Shown: piece by piece, positions 5,298 to 10,097 of the stretch
Layout of the letters: each line of letters begins with the position of its first letter
Numbering within the stretch: the stretch's first letter is position 1
The notes under the pieces: generated by a model
What the model saw: the letters and a program-made list of their open reading frames with translations, nothing else
What the model was told of the DNA's origin: nothing
The model's database searches: none
NCBI GenBank assembly: GCA_018711755.1
Contig: DVHY01000166.1
Span: 1-10,097, forward strand
Origin: Candidatus Limivicinus faecipullorum
GTDB taxonomy: Bacteria > Bacillota > Clostridia > Oscillospirales > Oscillospiraceae
Reading direction: 5' to 3'
DNA: 10,097 bases
Made by a program: the position numbers and the translations under genes

Positions 5298-7337
5298 TCA
5301 CTTTTCCGTCTCCAGGCTGTCAAAGCCCAGGTGGTAATTGCTGGAACCCTGCTCGCTCCAGTAGTAATAGGAGCCGTTGGTGCCGTGGTTGTAGCAGTGG
5401 AACAGCTCCGCCGGCGTCTCCTCGCCGGGGCTGAGGCGCAGTATCTCCTCATCTCCGCAGCTCAGGGACAGCCCTGTCAGGTAGAAATAGCCGCTGTAGG
5501 TGACGGCGTCTCCCGTCCAGCTCAGCTTCACCACAGCCAGCTCATAGTCCTCCTCCGGCAGTTCCGCCCGCCCTGTGTATTCCACATAGTAGCAGTCGTT
5601 GTAGGCGGTCACGCTTATATCGGCGTCTCCCCAGGCGCTGATGACGGTGTTGCCGTTGCCGCCGGGCCAGACTTTTATGGCGGGGGCCTCATACTCCTTC
5701 AGTTCCTGGTTCCCCGCCCCGTCGTAGGCATAGTAGCTGCCGAAGCCAAAGCCCGCGCCCAGGTCCAGCCCGGGCTCCTCCACCTCAGGGCCGAATTCGA
5801 TGTCCTTGGGTATCACCATGCCGTACTTCAGCTCCGCCTGGGCGCCCGTTCTGCCCTCCATATGCCACCAGCATGTGAGGCCGCCCCAGTTGCGCCAGTC
5901 GTGTTCCGGGTTGTGGAGCCCGCCGGTGTCCACCGAACCCAGGAATTCTTCACTCTCCGGCTCATAGCTCTCCCCGGTAAAGTTCACTCCTATGCGCAGG
6001 CAGTCCGCCTCCCTCTGCTCACCTATGCTCTCCACCAGGGTCCAGCCCCAAAGCCGTTCATCGGTAAGGTCCAGTGTGAACTGTTCCTCGCCGCTGCGTC
6101 CATAGGCGGTGGTGAAATCGAAGTCGCAGGACACTATATCTTTGCCCAGGGAGCTCAGCACCAGATCGTCGGTGTAAAAGCTGCCCTCATATCCCTGGAG
6201 GCTCATGTGCAGCCTGGGGCACAGCATGTTCACCCTGATGCTGCCTTCCGTCTCATAGCTCATGTCGGTCCTCAGGTCCAGCTGCCAGCGCTTGCCCTCA
6301 GGGCTCCCGGTGAATTTCTCCCCGTCTGCCCCCTCGGCCAGGAGCCTGCCCTCCTCATAGCTGAGTCTGAACAGCGCATCCTCGCAGCTGCGGCTTATTT
6401 CCGCCATATCCTCCCCAAAGACGTCCACCGCGCATAAGAGCTCTGCGCCCTGGCCCTCCAGGGCCCTGACCAGGGAGTCCGGCAGCAGCAGCCGAAAGCT
6501 CATCTCCAGCTCCGGCCCCAGGGTATACCGAGTATCCGACACCTGGCTCTCCCACTGGAAGCTCAGGCCCAGCTCAGCCCGGCCCTCCTGAAAGGGGGCG
6601 CCCAGCGCAAAGTCTGCGCCGTCGTAATCCGGCAGCAGTTCCCTGTCCACCACGGCGTCAAATACCAGACCCTCCCGGTACTCCGTCAGGCGCAGCAGGG
6701 CCCGCACCGCCCTGTCCCTGGACAGGGGCCGGTCCAGATGCAGGCTCTGTTCCTTTTCGTCGTACTCGAAAACTCTCTCCCCGCTGACGGCGGAACACAC
6801 GTCGGGCAGCACCTGCAGGGCTCCCCAGATGTAGTTGCCGCCGTACTCCTCATATACCAGCTCCTCATAATCCGGGAAGAGCGGATAGTCCCAGGACAGC
6901 GCCGACCCTGCGGCGTCCCGCAGCTCCTGATCTCCTCCGGCCCAGGGCTCATAGCCCGCCGGCAGCTGCGGTGACTGGCAGCCCATCATTATCCACAGAT
7001 AGGACAGCAGCAAAAAGCCGTCCTCCACAGCCATAGGCTCACTGGATGCCGAGGCCAGCTCCGTGTGCTCCCCCCACTCCTCCAGGCGGCTTTCGTCCCA
7101 GCCTTCCACCCAGCCTGAACAGAGGGCGGTGTATTCCTCAAAGCTGATAGTCTGCTCCATATCCTCCAGCCAGTCCTCCGGCAGCAGGCCTGCTTCCAGA
7201 GCCCGGCCCAGTTCATCCTCGGGATCTGCCCCGGCCCCGGCCCCGCCCTCTCCGCCGTCGGCGCAGGCAGCGCCCGCATCAAAGAGGCAGGAACAGCAGA
7301 GACAAAGGGCCAGCAGCATTGCAAAGGTCTTTTTCAT
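5298..7337 (-). CDS. Secreted protein of unknown function with SLH-like N-terminal region
   Basis: The 679-residue protein starts MKKTFAMLLALCLCCSCLFD, an export signal with cleavage likely near ACA-D (residue 26). The signal is unusually cysteine-rich (CLCCSC), but no site is a good lipobox. After a short G/A/E-rich linker, residues 42-80, 100-120 and 165-222 resemble degenerate S-layer-homology repeats: ALEAGLLPEDW followed by ISFEEYTALCSG, then EDGFLLLSYLW, then the ending LSRDRAVRALLRLTEY. That resemblance is by eye. The rest (about 223-679) is acidic, rich in Y, W, G and alternating strands, with no enzyme motif I recognise; it may be a beta-rich binding or wall-associated region. A partial ribosome binding site (AGGCGAG) precedes the ATG. 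It has its own promoter and the bidirectional terminator, so it is monocistronic. Its function is unknown. Confidence 0.82.
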   Translation of the reverse strand: MKKTFAMLLALCLCCSCLFDAGAACADGGEGGAGAGADPEDELGRALEAGLLPEDWLEDMEQTISFEEYTALCSGWVEGWDESRLEEWGEHTELASASSEPMAVEDGFLLLSYLWIMMGCQSPQLPAGYEPWAGGDQELRDAAGSALSWDYPLFPDYEELVYEEYGGNYIWGALQVLPDVCSAVSGERVFEYDEKEQSLHLDRPLSRDRAVRALLRLTEYREGLVFDAVVDRELLPDYDGADFALGAPFQEGRAELGLSFQWESQVSDTRYTLGPELEMSFRLLLPDSLVRALEGQGAELLCAVDVFGEDMAEISRSCEDALFRLSYEEGRLLAEGADGEKFTGSPEGKRWQLDLRTDMSYETEGSIRVNMLCPRLHMSLQGYEGSFYTDDLVLSSLGKDIVSCDFDFTTAYGRSGEEQFTLDLTDERLWGWTLVESIGEQREADCLRIGVNFTGESYEPESEEFLGSVDTGGLHNPEHDWRNWGGLTCWWHMEGRTGAQAELKYGMVIPKDIEFGPEVEEPGLDLGAGFGFGSYYAYDGAGNQELKEYEAPAIKVWPGGNGNTVISAWGDADISVTAYNDCYYVEYTGRAELPEEDYELAVVKLSWTGDAVTYSGYFYLTGLSLSCGDEEILRLSPGEETPAELFHCYNHGTNGSYYYWSEQGSSNYHLGFDSLETEK

Positions 7338-7376
7338 ATTTGTTCTCGCCTTTCATCGAATGAATGATATGCTGGG

Positions 7377-7405
7377 ATTATAACATCCATCCTCCGCCGA
7401 TTCAA
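7377..7405 (-). promoter_or_regulatory. Sigma-A-type promoter of the secreted-protein gene
   Basis: On the minus strand TTGAAT (7405-7400) and a perfect TATAAT (7382-7377) are 17 bases apart, predicting a start near 7370 and a leader of about 32 bases. It lies in the 74-base gap after the membrane-protein gene, so the secreted protein need not depend on read-through from the operon. Confidence 0.75.
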
Positions 7406-7411
7406 CCGTTC

Positions 7412-8092
7412 TCAGCTCATCCTCAGTCCTTTTACGGCCTTTCTCAGCAGCTGTGCGGTGAGGGCTATTATCGCCGCGTATATCACTGCGCTGGAGACGG
7501 CGGACAGGGTAAGCATGCTGCCGCTGTCCCCGGTCTTCGCCTGATTCACCATTATCAGGGTGTTCTGCAGGCTCAGTATGGAGACCAGGGCGTCTATGAA
7601 ATTTACAGTTATCAGCTCGCCAAGCAGGAGGTCTTCCCCGAAGCGGCGCCGGCGGCAGATATGTATCGAGGCAATGGTGATTTTCCAGGTGGTGTAGGCC
7701 GCCATGGCGATGGCGGGTATCAGCCCGATGTACAGCGGCTTTGCCAGCACCACCATCAGGGCTATGGGCAGCATCAGCGCCAGGTCCAGCACCGTCAGCA
7801 GCAGGGAGCTTATAAGGCAGCTTCCCTTCCTGTACAGCTCCCGCCTCTGCTCCGTCAGAGTCCCGCTCCGTTTTTCCGTCAAAAGTATGCTGCCCCGTAT
7901 CGCCGTGAACAGAAGATAAAAGCCTCCTATGCTCATGTGCCACACTGAGAAGTGGCGCAGGCCCAGATACCCGTTGTACAGGGCAAAAGCAGTAGTAAAG
8001 CAAAGGGACAGGGCGGCCCCAGTGAGAGTCCGCCAGACATAGTCCTCCCGCCATTTTTTAACGGAGCCCACGGCCCGGTCTTTACAGCTCAT
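7412..8092 (-). CDS. Polytopic membrane protein of unknown function, third gene of the TetR operon
   Basis: The 226-residue protein has about six hydrophobic segments (roughly 23-43, 50-70, 92-115, 120-142, 155-178 and 192-218), basic loops such as CRRRRFGED after the fourth, and a short cytoplasmic-looking N-terminus (SVKKWREDYVWR). I recognise the general pattern as a conserved hypothetical seen beside TetR genes in Clostridia but know no function. The start codon lies within the end of the TetR gene: the ATG at 8092 and the TetR stop share 11 bases, and only a weak GACGG site precedes it, so translation is probably coupled to that of the regulator. No clear terminator follows before the secreted-protein promoter. 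It could be a transporter-like or stress-related envelope protein controlled by the TetR protein; this is inference from position. Confidence 0.82.
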   Translation of the reverse strand: MSCKDRAVGSVKKWREDYVWRTLTGAALSLCFTTAFALYNGYLGLRHFSVWHMSIGGFYLLFTAIRGSILLTEKRSGTLTEQRRELYRKGSCLISSLLLTVLDLALMLPIALMVVLAKPLYIGLIPAIAMAAYTTWKITIASIHICRRRRFGEDLLLGELITVNFIDALVSILSLQNTLIMVNQAKTGDSGSMLTLSAVSSAVIYAAIIALTAQLLRKAVKGLRMS

Positions 8093-8669
8093 ATCCGTCT
8101 TTGGGCCTGACGCAGGCCAGGATGATCTCTATGACAGTCTCAACTTCGTCGGCGCAGTCCCTGCCCAGCCACTCCTTGACAATGGCAAAGGCTCCCTCCA
8201 CGTAGTAGGCGATGTAGTAAGGGCGGTGTGGCTCAGGTATCTCAAACCTCTCCATGATAGGCTCCAGAACGTACTGCCGCAGCTTTCTGTACCGTGCATC
8301 CGTCTGCATTCCCCCCGGGTTTTTAAAGGCCGCCCGGTAGACTTTTTTATTCTCCTGAATAAAGCGCAGATAGGGCAGCAGATATTCTCTGCTTACCAGC
8401 ACCAGGTCTTTCCTGTCGGGGCTGTCCATGAGGGCCCGCCGGTCCTGGGGGAAGTAGGAGAGGAAGCGCCGGTCAATGGTCTCCGCCGTCTCATTCACCA
8501 AATCGGCAATGGTCTCATAGTGCAGGTAAAAGGTGGAGCGGTTCACCCCCGCCCGCTGGCATATCTCCTTCACTGTGATATATTCCAGCTCCTTTTCCTC
8601 CAGCAGCTTAATGAGCGACTCGTTCATCCGCAGGGCAGTATTGAAATATTTGCTCTTGGACCTGTTCAT
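8082..8669 (-). CDS. TetR/AcrR-family transcriptional regulator
   Basis: The 195-residue protein has the N-terminal TetR helix-turn-helix: ITVKEICQRAGVNRSTFYLH at residues 31-50, where NRSTFYLHY is the recognition helix. The C-terminal part, ending YYIAYYVEGAFAIVKEWLGR and a further helix, is like the ligand-binding domains of the group often labelled TetR_C_7 or DhaS-like. Such proteins usually repress their own operon and release DNA on binding a small molecule; the ligand here is unknown. A strong purine-rich site (GAGGGG) precedes the ATG. It starts 21 bases after the end of the upstream small membrane-protein gene and overlaps the downstream membrane-protein gene by 11 bases, so the three are co-transcribed. 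Confidence 0.9.
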   Translation of the reverse strand: MNRSKSKYFNTALRMNESLIKLLEEKELEYITVKEICQRAGVNRSTFYLHYETIADLVNETAETIDRRFLSYFPQDRRALMDSPDRKDLVLVSREYLLPYLRFIQENKKVYRAAFKNPGGMQTDARYRKLRQYVLEPIMERFEIPEPHRPYYIAYYVEGAFAIVKEWLGRDCADEVETVIEIILACVRPKDGYEL

Positions 8670-8690
8670 CTGCCGCCCCCCCTCTCTCTG

Positions 8691-9050
8691 TTATTCCGCC
8701 GATTCGCTGATCTCTCTGGCCAGCTGTATTATCTCAAAAGCATATTTTTCCTTGCCGGCGCTCAGGAGCTTTTTGTATATGGGGTAGTTGAGGCCCGCCC
8801 CTGCCATGCCCAGCAGGCCCAGAATTATCCCCCCTGCCGCCGCCAGGCCGCCTCCGTCCCCCAGAGCACCCATGGCAAGGCACATTCCCAGCCCCAGCAC
8901 CAGGGTCATGAGGACGCCGAAGGTATAGGCAAATATGTTTGCCTTGCTCTTGGCCTTCCTGTCCAACTTCCTCAGGGCAAGTACCTTTGACGTGTCCTTG
9001 GGCGCATATTCATTGGCAATAGCTTCTGCGTAGATCTTATCCGTGTTCAT
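8691..9050 (-). CDS. Small two-helix membrane protein, first gene of the TetR operon
   Basis: The 119-residue protein has a basic, helical N-terminus (IYAEAIANEYAPKDTSKV, then LRKLDRKAKSKAN at about 27-39), two hydrophobic segments (about 41-62 and 67-85) joined by a short glycine-rich turn, and a C-terminal helix NYPIYKKLL followed by KYAFEIIQLAREISE. This is a conserved Firmicutes pattern; I recall relatives labelled dihydropteridine reductase, but nothing in the sequence supports an oxidoreductase: there is no Rossmann motif and it is membrane-bound. It is best treated as a conserved hypothetical. GAGGAG eight bases before the ATG is a strong start signal. It leads the operon with the TetR and polytopic membrane-protein genes. 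Confidence 0.83.
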   Translation of the reverse strand: MNTDKIYAEAIANEYAPKDTSKVLALRKLDRKAKSKANIFAYTFGVLMTLVLGLGMCLAMGALGDGGGLAAAGGIILGLLGMAGAGLNYPIYKKLLSAGKEKYAFEIIQLAREISESAE

Positions 9051-9333
9051 TGTGATAACTCCTCAAAATAATCGTTCAGCCGCAGCCGACAACAGTATAA
9101 TACAGCATCATCTGCCAAGGCTGAACAACACGCTTTGGGATTTGTGCTGATTTCAAACTTTCCGCCAATGGAGACGCCCATAACCATCATACCCATTGTA
9201 TCAAAAAGACGGCTTTAATTACAGTCTCCGGTTCCGTCTGCGGCCCCGGCCACGCAGCCTCCCTTTCCTGCGGGAACCGCCGGACTGCGCTCCTGCCCCC
9301 GCATATGCCTTGGCCCCGGCCCCGGCGGAGGTC
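9051..9333. other. Intergenic region upstream of the TetR operon
   Basis: The part near the operon is AT-richer and holds a -10-like box and an inverted repeat (listed separately). It also holds a 49-codon minus-strand frame (9196-9047) whose TGA overlaps the next ATG as ATGA but which lacks a visible ribosome binding site. AGACGG and CCGTCT (minus strand, with TTTTT following near 9206-9202) could form a weak hairpin. The 9228-9330 part is very GC-rich: GGCCCCGGCC occurs at about 9242 and 9312, and CCGGTTCC faces GGAACCGCCGG across about 36 bases. No confident gene or known RNA is seen. Confidence 0.4.
9074..9126 (-). promoter_or_regulatory. Possible promoter/operator of the TetR operon
   Basis: GTTCAGCC (9074-9081) and GGCTGAAC (9119-9126) form an 8-bp inverted repeat. 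Between them is the small symmetric element GTATAATAC (9095-9103), which on the minus strand gives TATTAT or TATACT as a -10 box. No good -35 lies at 16-18 bases. The symmetry around a -10 box suits an operator for the TetR protein, but this is only a positional argument. Confidence 0.35.
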
Positions 9334-9378
9334 AAAAAAGTTCCCCGAAGGTCCGGCGTCGATCCTTCAGGGAACTTT
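9334..9378 (-). terminator. Intrinsic terminator after the HAD phosphatase gene
   Basis: A 15-position stem (9337-9351 with 9364-9378, one C-A mismatch) has a 12-base loop and, on the minus strand, a run of six T (9339-9334) at its foot. It begins 12 bases after the stop codon at 9391. Confidence 0.88.
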
Positions 9379-9390
9379 GTCATATTGTGT

Positions 9391-10041
9391 TCAGGCCAGG
9401 AGCTGCGCCAGCTCTTTCACTGTCTTGCAGTAATAGCGGCAGTTTTGACGCATGAAGCTCTCTATCTGGGGAATGTCGCTTGCCCAGCCGGCGGCGGCAA
9501 AGTCCACGCCGCAGGAGGCAGCCATGTCATAGCCCGGCTTCAGGTCGTCTATCATCAGCAGCTCCTCCGGCTTCAGGTCGAAGCGCTCCATGATGTCCTT
9601 CAGGGGAAAGGGATTGGGCTTGCGCTCGTTCAGGGGCCGGCTCCAGCCGTACACTGCATCCGGCTCCGGCAGGGAATTTTCCCTGTAGTCCCTGAGTATG
9701 TAATTCTCAAAGGAGTGGGACACCACACAGATGAGGCCTCCCTGAGAGCGCTGGCGCTCCATTATCTCCCTCATCCCCGGATAGGCCTGGGGAATATGCT
9801 CCTTCACATAGTCGGTCCAGAACACCACTTCCCTGTCCATATCCTCCTCGGTCATGCCGAATTCCTCCTTGCACATCTGCACAAAGCCGGGGTGGAAATT
9901 TTTCAGGAAGTACTCCTCCAGGGAGCAGCGGCGCTCCGGGTAGTGGAGGCTCAAATATTTCACGAAGCAGGGGTAATGTATGGTGGCGGTGCTGTTGACC
10001 ACGGTGTCGTCGTGGTCAAAGACAAGGCATTTGTATCTCAT
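9391..10041 (-). CDS. HAD-superfamily hydrolase (phosphoglycolate phosphatase/pyrophosphatase-like)
   Basis: The 216-residue protein has the four HAD motifs. Motif I is FDHDDTV, with nucleophile D9 and acid/base D11. Motif II is CVVSHS with S108. Motif III is the lysine in NERKPNPFP (K141). Motif IV is LMIDDLKPGYDMA with D165 and D166. The helical insertion between motifs I and II (about residues 16-90) is a type 1 cap, as in phosphoglycolate phosphatase-like enzymes that act on small phosphorylated metabolites in the cytoplasm. Length fits the group; the substrate cannot be assigned. A modest GAGAAG site precedes the ATG at 10041. Any promoter lies at or beyond the window edge: the 56 bases right of the gene hold an A/G-rich tract on the minus strand and no clear boxes. 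The gene has its own terminator and appears to be separate from the TetR operon. Confidence 0.92.
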   Translation of the reverse strand: MRYKCLVFDHDDTVVNSTATIHYPCFVKYLSLHYPERRCSLEEYFLKNFHPGFVQMCKEEFGMTEEDMDREVVFWTDYVKEHIPQAYPGMREIMERQRSQGGLICVVSHSFENYILRDYRENSLPEPDAVYGWSRPLNERKPNPFPLKDIMERFDLKPEELLMIDDLKPGYDMAASCGVDFAAAGWASDIPQIESFMRQNCRYYCKTVKELAQLLA

Positions 10042-10097
10042 ATAACTTCTCGCAGAATCAAGTTCATCCGTGTTTCTTTTTTTCTTTTTCCAGCACG

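Noticed and set aside
5226..6437. 403-residue plus-strand frame opposite the secreted-protein gene
   Set aside because: It begins in the bidirectional terminator and has the repetitive low-information composition of an antisense frame; the minus-strand gene has a signal peptide, promoter and terminator.
7261..7337. Lipoprotein signal in the 679-residue protein
   Set aside because: The N-terminus is cysteine-rich, but no cysteine is preceded by a good L-(A/S/T)-(G/A/S) lipobox; ordinary signal peptidase cleavage near ACA-D looks more likely.
7353..8054. 233-residue minus-strand frame overlapping the polytopic membrane protein
   Set aside because: It is an out-of-frame shadow; the competing frame gives clean hydrophobic segments and overlaps the TetR stop in a typical operon junction.
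1..10097. CRISPR array, transposase or toxin-antitoxin pair
   Set aside because: No regularly spaced repeats, terminal inverted repeats with a transposase, or paired small genes were found; the short repeats at 30-99 are too few and irregular.

Overview
The window looks like a chromosomal segment from a fairly GC-rich Clostridia-type Firmicute, probably an Oscillospirales-like gut anaerobe. This is inferred from strong AGGAGG-type ribosome binding sites, near-consensus sigma-A promoters (two with perfect TATAAT), hairpin-plus-T-tract terminators, AGCS and MATE transporters, and an r1t-type holin. No species can be named from the sequence alone.

Layout. Positions 1-166 hold a structured, A/G-rich stretch that runs straight into the 3' part of a tRNA-Pro(UGG): anticodon loop, anticodon 3' strand, T arm, acceptor 3' strand and CCA, followed by its terminator. 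The 5' half of the tRNA is not next to it. The tRNA is therefore either interrupted by an intron or displaced by an integration event. A GNAT acetyltransferase (429-1010, +) follows with its own terminator. Next comes a divergent pair: a Crp/Fnr-like regulator (1183-1800, -) and a MATE efflux transporter (1893-3239, +). Between them is a near-perfect CRP-type palindrome centred at -41.5 from the predicted MATE start and overlapping the regulator's own predicted promoter. A solitary holin gene (3371-3574, -) precedes an AGCS-type sodium:amino acid symporter (3807-5225, +) with a clear promoter. A bidirectional terminator at 5246-5279 separates the symporter from the leftward genes.

The right half is all on the minus strand. 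Reading leftward: a HAD phosphatase (10041-9391) with its terminator; a 340-base intergenic stretch; a three-gene operon (9050-7412) of a small two-helix membrane protein, a TetR-type regulator and a polytopic membrane protein, with an 11-base overlap between the last two; then a 679-residue secreted protein (7337-5298) of unknown function with an SLH-like N-terminal region and its own promoter.

The genes form independent units and do not make up one pathway: transport and its control (Crp/MATE, AGCS), a putative TetR-controlled envelope operon, and single housekeeping-type enzymes. The observations most worth a second look are the interrupted tRNA-Pro with its nested-repeat upstream segment, the class II-like CRP operator, and the holin without any lysis partner. 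No CRISPR array, transposase or complete mobile element is visible.
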